From Atopsyche davidsoni (Eukaryota; Arthropoda; Insecta; Trichoptera; Hydrobiosidae), in assembly GCA_022113835.1 (NCBI GenBank), contig JAILWY010000010.1:1885501-1949500 (forward strand): 64,000 nt of DNA, in the 5' to 3' direction. Under the pieces are notes generated by a model that saw nothing but the letters and a program-made list of their open reading frames with translations, searched no databases and was not told where the DNA came from. This document shows, piece by piece, positions 18,386 to 37,200 of the stretch (the stretch's first letter is position 1; each line of letters opens with the position of its first letter). The position numbers were made by a program, and so were the translations under genes.

Positions 18386-20307
18386 CGTTAATGCATGTTA
18401 AGGCCAAATTGTAACATTAAAGTAACACTGACATGGATGAGAATTGCATTGGTCAGTCTTCAAAACATATACCATAATTTTTTGGTATCTGGTCATTCCT
18501 TTCTACCGACTTTCTATACAACCCTGAGCATGACTATGAATCGATAGAGCAGTGTGGAAGAAAAAATCAATTTCCGGTAAAACAAATCTTTCACCTAAGA
18601 GGAAGACCAAAAATATTAACTTATTTCCATTATACACCATTTATAAACCAGTAATGGAAAATATATGATATGTTTATTAACTAATATTCAATCAGTTTTT
18701 AAGAATCTCAAAACTGATAGGTCTAAATTGATCTAGGTCATTTAAAGGTCATTCGGTTAATATTGAAAATGGTCTACATCAATTCAACCTTAAAAAAACA
18801 ACATTTGTGTATAAGATTCATGCAAAATTACACATTCATAATACAATTTCATTATTCAAGATTAATAAAATATTAAATTACGATGTTACACAATACAGAT
18901 GTTGATTTAATTTATTCAAATGTAAAACTTTCAATACCTCGAAACATAAAATATATAACTTAGATCACTTTCATAATTATGGGCACATATAAGAACTAAA
19001 ATATTAAAAAAATCCCTTTTTCCCTCCATAACAATATCGTTTACGGCACTTACAATAGTCCGGTGTTCAAACGACTAAACATTAGAAATACAATATTGCA
19101 CATATTATAATATATATATATATATACATATTGGGATGAAATGTCTTGTAATGTAAGTGTAGCTGAGGTATTTATTATTGAATTTAGTAATTAATAATCG
19201 AAAATTAATAATAGTATGGTTTCAAATGTAGAAGCAGTCAACGGGATTAAAAATATATTTTCCCACATCAGAGTTCAAAAATAATTTGTTTTAATTCTTT
19301 ATTTTAATTTAAATCCAGATGAAATTATCAAATGTTTAGTGAATTGTACAAATAGCCAAATGGCTAGAAGCTTTCCCATCTCAAGAGTTTCTTTAGTCCA
19401 AATTAGTCGGAAATTTCAACGAGGGAAAGTTTGTGGTTGCTGATATCGATGAGCTCTGTTATTTATTTGGTGCTACCAGAGTAACTGCCTCGATTGACAG
19501 TTAGCTATCAACATGCATGGCAACAGTTTCAATAAACTTATAAAATTGTATCAGTTTTTGAATACAGTGTAGTATATATGTAATTTTACAACTAATTAAG
19601 TTGTGATAGAGATTCTTTTAAATCATGGTTCTTTTAGGTTTGATAGCTAGACCGCATCACTTCTTTTGTTATTATAATAGTCTTAAGATCATTCATATCA
19701 AGTTGTTTGTGTTAATTTTATAGTACTGTCAACTTTAAGTAATAATAAAAAAAATAAATAAATAATAAAAAAAAACGAAAAATTATAGACAACTAATATT
19801 TCTGACTCTCACGTGCTTTTGCTTTTTTGAATTCTAGCAGTAAATGTACTGGATATCAGATTATATCACAATTTGTTAAAATAAAAATAAATAATGCAAT
19901 ACCATCTTATGCAACAGACGTGCTAAAATATGTATATGAAAATAAGCATAATTGGCTACATTTCATTGTTTGCACTTCACAATAGTATATCCACCATTAA
20001 GTTCAGTTTTAAAACAGCAGTAAAGCAAAAGTCACCTCAGTGTTGAAGATTTCTAGTCTTTACAGTTTTGAGTTATTCAGCATTAGTGATCCCCAACTGT
20101 CGCCAGCTAGTCAAAAAGTATAAGCAACTGTCCACTGATGATGGAGAATAAATCTATACAGTACAAAAGCATTATTTTTATCTTATTCTATCAGTTTTTA
20201 AGTGTACAGTGACTTCAATAATAAATAGTTTTCCGATGTAACGATGTATGGTCAGTGAAAGACTGGCTCCAGTGAACAGATCGTCCCAAGGCACCCAAGT
20301 ACTGCTC
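18386..20307. other. Intergenic DNA 3' of Cdc42
   Basis: AT-rich. It includes a short TA tract near 19110-19125 and very AT-rich strings. The part nearest 20308 is expected to be the Cdc42 3' UTR (minus strand). No other gene is supported. Confidence 0.5.
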
Positions 20308-26517
<6,210 letters not shown>

Positions 26518-26716
26518 TCAGTCAATGAGTTCGGCTTTCGTCTGGTCTTCAGTTTGTTGAAGCTTCTGATTGAATTGTTCCCCTAAGGGTTTTTTGTCGT
26601 ATAATTTACGAAGTTTTAGTAATTTGAGCAAAGAAAGAGACATATCAGCTTTGCGATGTTGCACTTCTTCGTTAAAACGCTGGACTCGGTCAACCACGAG
26701 TGTAAGATGGACGAGA
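26518..26716 (-). CDS. Probable 3'-terminal exon of an unidentified protein
   Basis: On the minus strand an acceptor TTCTTACAG at about 26725-26717 opens a frame of 65 codons ending in TGA at 26520-26518. It reads LVHLTLVVDRVQRF, then EEVQHRKADMSLSLLKLLK, KLRKLYDKKPLGEQF and a charged Gln/Glu-rich end. The composition is that of an amphipathic helical protein and is unlike the surrounding random frames. An in-frame stop lies just upstream of the acceptor, so it must be spliced to an upstream exon that contributes two bases. A candidate upstream frame starts ATG near 27341 (MEHRRRTLMAKLL) and could donate at a GTATTT site, but this is weak. I do not recognise the family. Confidence 0.45.
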
Positions 26717-27524
26717 CTGTAAGAACCTCATTATATTTTCCAATATATGCAATATAAATTGCACATGAAATTATGAAAATTCATGGGTTCTTTCAATGGG
26801 TTGAAACAATATTGATAATGTGTATTATTCTGGGGTTTTATTATTTAGGGCTATCTTGAAATTGTGCACACTCTGGTGGCTAACGCTGACCATTTTTGTA
26901 TTTTTTTTTTCAAAAAATTTACTTGTTTAATATTTCATTTGCGTTTCAACCATTCATTGTTAATATTTACCTATGGGTAAATAACAATAAACACGATACT
27001 TATGTCTTTTCGTAAAATCTAACTTATGTTTTGTCAAAATGGCGATCCATCACCAATGTCTAGATGTTGTATACATGTTTACGTTTGTTAGATATTTTCT
27101 CCGTGAAAATGGCCGCATAGTTGCATGGCCGGCATAGCTGAAATCGTTTATTCAGTTTGATAGTGAGTAGCAAATTAAACAAATAAAACGTTAACGGCGA
27201 TTTAAAGGAACTCGTAAAATAACCTCATTTTTTGTTTTCGTCCTGTGAAAATACTGAAATCTTTGCAGCCCAGATTGGCGGCAAGTCAATATCAGGGCAG
27301 GTAGCAACTTCGCCATTAGCGTGCGTCGTCGGTGTTCCATTTTTGCAGGGAGGTGGCTCCTTCACGATATTTTTTAGCCATTAGCATTACTTGTGTCTCA
27401 TATTATTTCATAGTATTTGAGAAAATCTCTATGTTACTCTAATCCTTTTTCTAACTTTCACAATTCGCCGGAAAAGTTATTTTTGCTGTGATTTTCGTAA
27501 TTATGCATTTTATACATTGCAATC

Positions 27525-28115
27525 AATATTTTTGACCGATGGTACTTTGTGGAATTCCATTTTAATATTTTGAATAAGATACTTTTGTGATTTTTCCACA
27601 TGTTAATTTTATTGGTGACCGGTTTCACCAACCTTCTACGTTAGCATTATCAAACTGTTTGAGGATTTTTAAAATAAGTAGTGGAGACTTATTTCCTATC
27701 GTTAAATTATAACATTAAAAAAAAAAACACTTACCGCGCATGAACTTTTCACTACAGGATTACCCCGACTTAGGAGAACTGCTGTAGCACACCAAACTAC
27801 CACTTAAATTAATAACTTTCAAAAATAAAAAAGTATTTGTTTTCTATAGAATTGCCAATAAAAATAGCATTATACAAAATCCTCCATTTGTCAGGTACAT
27901 TAAACTCACATTACTCTTAAATTACCCCTTACTACCTGACAATCATTACATCTCTCTCTAACAACCAATACCTCTCCCTTTAATAATTGTTCACTTGCAT
28001 GTTATTTTAAAAATCCTCACTCAGTGTGATAATGCCACCATGAAAGAGTGGCGAATCCAATCATCAACAAAATGAACACATGGCAAAAACACAATAGTAT
28101 TTTATTTAAAAATAT
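27525..28115. mobile_element. Fold-back element, family A, two arms around an internal segment
   Basis: Left arm 27525-27660 carries GGTACTTTGTGGAATTCC, GTGATTTTTCCACATG and GGTGACCGGTTTCACC. The inverted arm at about 28030-28115 reads GATAATGCCACCATGAAAG through AGTATTTTATTTAAAAATA. Some 360 bp of unrelated AT-rich DNA lies between the arms. No coding capacity. It sits just upstream of the first visible BAG6 exon. Confidence 0.65.
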
Positions 28116-28259
28116 TTTAAACAAAGATCATCTTTCATTATTTTTTTCATCTGTAGTATATCTCAAAAAACAATATCTTTTAGTACGAGTTTTTCTTAAT
28201 GATAATGGATTTGCAGTGGTATTTTAAGACCTCTAATAACATAATTACTTTTATTTTAG

Positions 28260-31200
28260 AAAACTGTCCAAGACTTGAAGAATTATCTAGCTACGCTATT
28301 AAAACTGTCACCATTAAGACTCAGATTGATCTTCTGCGGAAAAGTTCTCCAGGATGATGAATATCTTTCCAGATGTGGTGAGTATTATGTACCTTTGGTT
28401 CTAACAAGATTAACGAAAGAAATTGACGAAAGAAATCGATATTGGGTATCAAAATAAGTATTTAAAAAAAAAAATACCATTCTTTCTTAAATCAACCTTG
28501 TTTAAGTCAATTTCCATTTAACTGTATTGTGTGAGCAAAATATCTATTTTAATATTTGAAATAAAATACATTTGTGATTTAATTTAAATGGAATTCCACC
28601 AAGTACTCTGCCATACGAATATTGAAGAAAAAATGTATATTTTCTCAACGGTGCTATGACTTGCAGGAATTAATGGTAAGGTGATTCACTTGGTGAATCG
28701 CCCTCCTCCCGGTGAAGAGGAACCACCACGCTCATCATCGTCACGGCGCCAGGCTTCATCCACTAGAGCAGCTCCGGTTTGTACTTTTGTGAACTTACAA
28801 ATAACTTCAATATTTGTTTGATATAGAATTAACATACAATCTGTATTGTTTTTGGAATGATTTCAATGACTCGTAACATATTTTGTTTTATAGACTCCTT
28901 CTCCGAGTGCCCAGCTAGGATTTGCACCAAACATGGTGCCTAATATGGTGCATAACATGGCATCGAACATTGTTCCTAACATGGCACCTAACATGGTACC
29001 TAACATGGTACCTAACATGGCACCTAACATGGCACCCAATGCGGCGCCAAACCAAAATCAAGGTAAATAATTAAGTTTTTTAAAAATATATTTCCTTTAT
29101 TCCTGTAGAACATTTACAATGTGATATTATCCCAGGTATGAACATGACAACTTTTTGTCTTACAAACATTATTTCATAACACATTTGGCTTATTTCTTAT
29201 TCTGTTCAATGTTAATCTGTTTTCAGTCCCTACTACGTCGGTGCTTGAGAATAAAATTATGTTTTTATCGGATTTGATGAAGTCCTTGTCTACGGCCATT
29301 TGTGAGATAAAGACAGTGTATCGTGATGTGAGTTATTTGATATAGTTATTTATAGGACTATGTGAATACTTTCTAATACTTATGTTTATACCTTGCAGCT
29401 TTTGCCTGGCAGTGTTGGATTCTTTGCCCCTACAAACGGGGAAAACATTCCCTTCGAGGTACACACTAGATTCAACCAATTAATTTTCAAATATTTATGG
29501 TTATCAATTTTTTTATGTTTATTAATACAAGTTTTTTCTTTTTACACAGGAACAACAGGAGTCCAATCGCTGGAGGTGAGAACTTGATATTTCTTTTACC
29601 AGCGGATACCTGGCGCATGCTACTACGCTAAATAAAGAAATAAAATACATTATTTATTTGTTTGAAAAAAAAAAAAAAAGAAAAAAAAAAGGAAATTTTG
29701 TTTATTTATTGACTTTTTTATCTTAATGCTAGCGGATATATTGAGGTTTTTTGGTAGGTGTGTAAACATAAAGATTTATCGGCGTTTCAACTCTGGAGCA
29801 AACAGGAATATTGCGAAAAACAGGAATTTTCTAAGTTCAAACCAGCAACACTTAGCGATTGGCCTTGAGCCTTGTTGATGGCAAAAGCCGGACGCATTGG
29901 AAACTGTAATCGCTTGAAATCGAAGGGCAAATCGGTTGAAATCACTGGAGTTCGTGGTATCAGCACATCTCCTTTGCATTTGTGGCTTCGATTAACTTCG
30001 AATAGTTTTTTAACAGCAAGTCTTGTTCCGCTGCACAATTAGGTGGATCTAAGTTGCAAATGAGCATCTTTGGTGAACCAACTTTTAAAGTTAAGATGTG
30101 TGGTGGCATTCCAGATGGTTCCAAAGAATTAAAAAAAACTATTGGATTGACAACTTGACCATTTTCTAAATGAACAGCAAGATGTTTAACAGTTGGATAT
30201 CGTTTGTGAATACTGAAACCAAGAATTCGCCAGACAGCTTCATTACTGCTGATGTAACGACCCATCTGAAATTGAGTGATTTCATTGTTTCGATTTGAAA
30301 GCTCGAACACTGCCATCTCACTGCCTTTGTTAACATATTTGCATATCTACTTAATGGATTTCACGGAGTTGCAGTATTCCACATTGATATATGGTTGAAA
30401 TGTTTTTGACTGTATGGAACAATCCATATGTTATCAATGTCAATATCATCGTTTCTTAATTCAATGGTGGTGAATCCTCCATCTTCTGGCTTTCGTCGTC
30501 TGTATTTCGGATATCCATCCTCACCAGTTTGAGTTCCATTAATCAAATCGCATGGATATCTTTTCGTCGATTTGCCGTCTTTTATGCAAGGCGAATTCAT
30601 ATTCAATGCTCCGCATGGGCTGTGAATCATGTTCTTACAAACAATGTCAAAAAGTATCTGATCTTCATGTTGATTTGCTAATTCAGCAGATATAACACTA
30701 TCGATTTAAAATTGTGCGGTAAACCCCGTTTTTCCACTCAATCGAATACATCTATCATTGCACTTCGCCGTATATATGATTTTTTATTGTGAGATCCATG
30801 AGTTTTTGTTTGAAAACTTAAGCTGTCAGATCATGTCTGTGATGCGATGACTGACCAGGCGATAGCAAATCTTTGATTTCCAACCAAGCAGGACTGTACG
30901 TAAATGTGATGAAAAGATCCGGTCGCAAATGAATGACAGTTCTTTGTTTTTTTTTTGTTGTGGCAGCGTGCATTATACAATGACGTCATATTAATCTTAA
31001 CAAACATCAAGACCAGTGTTTTTTTGTTGGCAGCCTGCATTATCCGCGAACATGACAGCTCTTTTTTTAAAATGTATTCGCGAACCCAAAATGTTGCAAC
31101 TTTTGTATGGGAAATGTCGAAAATCTACTTAATTAATAAACTGAATTTGATTATTAATTTTTTAATTTAAGTGGCCTAAAACCACCTCAGTATTATTGAC

Positions 31201-34200
31201 TTTCAAATGAAACCGGTTTGGGGTACATCGGTTCGATGGTTTTAAAGCTTAGCGCAGCCAGATCCATGCTGGTTTTTGAGTTTGTGTTTTATATATATAG
31301 AACAAAATCGTTCTAATGAAATATCTTACAAGTAGCCCACTGAAATACATGACTCTGTATTATGTACTGATTAAATTAGGATGTAAAATGTTTATATAAT
31401 TAATGGAACTGGTATTTATTTTGTAATACTCCATTTTATTACAGTAAAATAAAACAAAATGGTTTTGGAGACTACGTTAATTTCACTATTAGCGAGAGCT
31501 CTTTCGCCGAACACGGCATCTTCAAGACTTCAAGTCTTGTCGCTAATAGTGAAATTAACGTAGTCTCCAAAACCATTTGGTTTTATTTTATTGTTTATAT
31601 AATAGCTAATATTGAATTCTGTTTATTCCAGGACCATTTTGGGTGGGCCAACTGTATTTGACCTCAACAAATTGCTGAATTTATTCCTATTTCTGCAGGG
31701 CGACACAACCAAGATATTGGATACTTTTACGTCAATCATTACTCGCAGCATCTCCACCCCGAATGGGGTAAGTGGCTATTATTGTATTTATCTGTATTGT
31801 TGATTGTTCATACCAAATTCAGTTTGCTAGATTACATCAATCTAGTTACCTTGCGGGTGAAGTGTTGGGAAAAAGCAATTTCAATGTTTGTTTCTTTATT
31901 AGCATGTAATTTATTTGTAAATATTGAAACTTGATTTGTATTTAAATTGATGAATGAAATTGTTTATTTAATAATAATAAATTGATGCTATTATGGACTC
32001 ATACATATTGTAATTTGTTTTGTCTCTGAAAAACTGTCATTACCTATTCAATATGCCCATAAGACGAGAAGAAGTTTGTGCAGACTTGCATTACAACATG
32101 TTGGCTGGTTTTTGTTGTAGTTCTTGGTAAATAAATGCTAGAAGTATTTTTTTATCTTATATATTAAAATACAACATTTCTTAACACAGAAAGAATGAAA
32201 CATAGCCTGTGAATTTTAATTTTATTTTATTTCTGTAAATAAAAATTCCAACAAATCGCAAACGTTCATAAACCTGCTTGCATTAACTACGTTACCTGCA
32301 GCCCCTGATATAGAACTGAAATCCCTACAGCTAACTTGTTTATTCTTCTATATTTTCACCAAGCGTGTTGCTAGTTCTCGATTTAATCTGTATAATTTTA
32401 AACGTCTTCTAAAGTACTTTTGGGATTTTTTCACATGTATAATTTTATTGGTGACTGGTTTCACTAACCTTTATGATTATCAAACGAACTCTGTTTGATA
32501 ATGCCAAAGCGAAAGGTTGGTGAGACTGGTCACCAACAAAATTCAACATGTGGAAAAATCCCAAAAGTATTTGATTTAAAATATTAAAATGAAATTCCAC
32601 TAAGTACTCTGTCAAAAATATTGAATATATTTTAAATGTATAAATATATATATATTTTTTAATATTTAATTAAAATTTAACACACTTGCTAAAGAAATAT
32701 TTACAGTAGAAAAAGTAAAGAACCGCAGTTAATGACAAACATCCAAATAAGTTTTTAAAAATATAAATAGATTATAAAAAACACATTACTTTTACAAATG
32801 CATCTAATGTTGTTGTTTTTATTGTTTTTGAACTGTGCAAGTCTACATTAAAGTGACTCTTAGTTTTGCGCTTGATTCTCTTAAGTAATTTTATTGATGA
32901 AATTATCTTATCCTTAAATGGTGGTTTTATATTTTAAGTTATAGCATATCTGTTTTAAAAAATTCTAAATATATTATAAGCTTTATGTTGAGTTAGAATA
33001 AACTGCGCATGCGTTGATGCAACCTTTTCAAAATGTAATGTGTGTTGATATAGATATGCTCTCTTACATAGTAGTGCAGGTATTCAAGCAGGGTCAGGTA
33101 TTTCAGGTCGCTGCACCGGTGGTAGCTCGCTTCCGTGACAACTTTCAGAATGTCAATTTATGTTGTTTTCATTCTAGAACCGGCACAGATATTGTTATAT
33201 TGACAAATAATTAATCAACAATATTTCAATACAAATACAGTATTTTATCTGATGTAGATGTTAGGTAATAAATAATTAGATTTCTTATTGGTGACTTGCA
33301 CTGCTTGTCTGTTTCTGACTCACATAAGAAGAGTACTGCAGAGGGCTAAGGGTTGAGCTGTAGTTTTCAAACTGTTTAAATAGCCAACCTGAGTTTACAA
33401 AAATTGAACCAACTTAAAGTGAATCCAAAATTTAATTACTACTTGCATTACTTAATTAATTTAATTAGACCCACATTTGAGGGTTGTTGCTTTTCACAGG
33501 TGAGTTAATTAACAACTCTGGTTATTCTTTTTGAATGTTGTTCAATGAGCTGAATAACAAATAACAATGAATGAACGAATCAATGAATAACAAATCCGAT
33601 ACCTTAAAGACATGTGGCGTCTTGAATACTATGAAAGTTCATCATCCACTGTCTTAAATAATTTACTGATATTTTTTTTCTAGACAATGCATTCTGCCCA
33701 GAGCTATGCTGGGTTCGTTGAGAAAGTACTTGAAGTGATGCACATATGCTCACATATTTACCACAGCTTTTCCGAGATATCCATGGATATGTACACTGGA
33801 CCGCCTCGAGCACTGTTAAACCGTTATAATCGGGTATATAGCTTTACTTTCAATTTCATGTTATATTATCAATTTATAATATTCCAATGATCGAGATCAT
33901 TAAGATCCATGCCTGTGCTAATTTTTTTAAATAAAAATTTAAGGTCTCGTACTTGGGGAGGGCAGAAGGTGGAACTCCTGAGGAACCGGAAGCAAGTCCT
34001 GCTGCACAGCTACTTCGCAGTGGCCCAGTTCTCTACCGAGTTGACATTGAAGCTAGGAGGCCCGGCTCAACTGCAGAGGGAGGAATGCAGAATGCTTCCA
34101 TTGGTAAATACTTGCCAGTATATAGCATGTATGTAAAAAGGTAAAGGAGTGCCTGCCCCAAACATGAATACACATCAACACCAAAACATGAAAACAATTC

Positions 34201-37200
34201 TTAAGGTTTTCACAGATGTGGAACTTAGTATATAGATTTCTTGATATTGATGTGAGGAGATAAACAATAAGCTACATTTTTTCAAACAAAAAAATTAAAC
34301 CTACAAATTAAGTTACATATTTCAAAATATTTAAGATACATCTAACCTTTTTTTCATAGTACACAAGTTAGATTTATATTTACATGTAATTTTTTTTCTT
34401 ACTTTAAAATTTGAAATATTTTATTTATGCAGTAATTACCCTAAACTTTCTAAAGTTGAAATGCATAGTTTCTAAATTCCAGCCAATTTAACAAATCATA
34501 AAATGGCAATGGTGACAATTGACAAATAGGTTGTGTTTGCAGCGAGAGTTCTTTCGGTTGTTATGTTCGTCATTTAAGCGAGTGGACATGTTGCTGTGTC
34601 CAAAAAGCATTAAAGAGAATTCACAATGTTATTACTTAGTCAAAATTAACTAACACAAAAAAAAACTGAGAAAGACCAATGCTGTATTATCGTCAAACTA
34701 CTAAATGTTCCATTATTATAGAAAAAAAATTGACACCTGATTTGAGTCAAAATTTCAACATCTTGCTTTCGCGAACCACTTACAAAACATAACTTGCTCT
34801 GAGACTTAATGTGTAAATCTAAATCGATCTCAGAACAAGTTCTGTTACAATGAATTGATGATGGAGAATTCTTTCTTACTCACACTAATCATAAATTAAT
34901 GAAAAAAGTATCATGGTTAGGTTCTTATCCTGATTTCAAACTCAATTTAATTTTGAAACGGAAACGATTCACGAAGATGACTTGAATGATTTAATGTGGC
35001 TTTAAACAGCAGTTTCTTGTCGAGTTCGGATGCTTGCGTGGATCTTGTAAAAAATTGTGTAAATGCACAATAAGAAAAAAATGGAATCATGCTTAAAGTG
35101 CAACGTGCTGTATGGTCAAAGGCCATTGATTATATTGACCTTTCATAGTGAAAATAGGGCATGAATGTGTATTCCATTAATAATAAATTGGTTTTATTGT
35201 CAGCAGAAAAAAATATTTTATAATTTCTATGAGTCAAATGAGAAAAAAACAAGGTCATAGTAAAAAAATGCAGGTTTGTTTATAATATTTAAAAAAAATT
35301 GTTGCAATTTATGCTGACACGTTGACAGCATGCGCTGTTTAAAATGAATATGTGATTTTTCTAAAATATTATCTCTAATAAATTGTATTGTACCAATATT
35401 TTATGAATTATTCATGCATTTAACTATAAATAAAAAGATCTTGGGTTAGATACATGATCTTAAGATTTTATAATTCTATAAGTTCATAATTTTTACCCAA
35501 ATATATTATTAGGTTTTAAAACCACAAGAGTAAGTGCATGTAGGAATTACTTACATGTTCAATGTTCAATTTAATTTTATGACACTTCTAAAATAAAACT
35601 CCTGTTTGAATATTAAATAGTGAGTTTTGGCATAAAACCGACATGCACCACCCAAAACTGCGCATCGCTTTATGAACAAAACCAATATTGTAGCGATGGA
35701 GCCTGTATGATTTATTGTTTCAATAATTATATAATTTTTTGTTTTAGTTGTGGCTAGGAGCATGAACCCGAGGATTCAGTTGCACGATGTGATGCATCTT
35801 CTGCATGGCACAATTCCTACGAGCCAAGAGCACACTGCAACTTCGCCTCAAGAAGTGAGCATACGTCAAGCGATTGGGATTCAACAACCCCAGAGCAACA
35901 ATGCTGAGGCACCAACTACGTTCCATCTGGGTCCACGGGTTACCCTACAACAGGCATCCATTGAAGTTGGTATATCTGGTGGTACGTTTGAGTCATTATT
36001 AAATTTTTCTACTTATTTTAAGTCATTATCTTAAGGTTACAACTTGCCTAATTATTTTTTATTAGTTACAGGCCGCAGAGGAAGGCGAGCCACTGGGCGC
36101 ATTGAAGGACAGTTACGTTTTGATCCATTTTTGCGCTGCGACTTCCCACTGCGTTTTTGGTATTACAATTGTTATCGCCTATACAAAAATATATATTGGA
36201 TTTTCTAATTTTGTATTCTACTATAAATTTTTCCTAATACCACAATTCCAGTAACCAGCGCACTGAGCGCACTGAGCGTCCTACCAGGGCCCAAGCTCCG
36301 ACTCCCGGACCATCTGGCACACGCAACACTGCCAACGAAGCAGGACAGCGCAATCTTGCTGAAGCTATGGGATCACCCATGCAAGATGTCGAGATGGCCC
36401 CAATGTATTTCACGGTATGATTGTTATCCTACCATCTGCAAAGACTTAAGTATCACCCTTGCAATTTACAATTGAATTATCTTGAGTAAGGGAATAGTGC
36501 GAATGACCGTACAACTTACAAATACATCCAATACATTAAATTCGAATTAATTTACATTTTGCATTATTTGATAGAAATATTTTTTTGTTAATAGTAACTA
36601 TATTTATATATTATGTATATCTACACCAATATCATCTATGAATTATTTTAATTTTTTTACAAGCCCGTGAAAGTTTTAAATCTAATTTTCTTGACATATT
36701 TTATTGATGTTAATAGCACTGAGTAAAACCAGTTTTCTTATTTTCCACCACAGCCTCATGTTCCTGACTCGTCACTTTTCAGCCCTCCAATGCCCGACGA
36801 TCTTCCAGAGTGAGTATTAACCTAGTCCTACAGTATATTGTAATAGCAAATTTATTCCTATTATCAACCCTCATCATTTTCTGATATTTCAGGTTTTCTC
36901 AACATCGACCCATTCCAATGCCACCATCTGAACAGGCTATAGAAGCAGAGCGATCCAGGGCTTCCACTTCCAACTCGGCAGGTGCTAAAACCAGCCGAAG
37001 GATGTCCCAGGTATTTTTAATTATACCGAGAATCAATAAAATGAATTTTATATATTTTTTCCAACGTTATCTTTAGTTTCGAAATCGACAATCCTTGTAT
37101 GTGGATTGTACTTGTTATATAAATTATATCAAAACTATTTATGTTTTTTAATAGACATATAGCTGGACTACGAGCCGATTGACCGACGAGCTACGTCATC

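Noticed and set aside
29393..29587. Single continuous ORF over two BAG6 exons
   Set aside because: It reads through an intron. The GT at 29459 and the AG before 29550 separate two short exons.
33014..33214. Open frame considered as an additional BAG6 exon
   Set aside because: Acceptor-like sites exist at 33079 and 33107, but no donor gives a convincing phase-0 exon except an 18-bp micro-exon. The flanking exons already join in phase without it.
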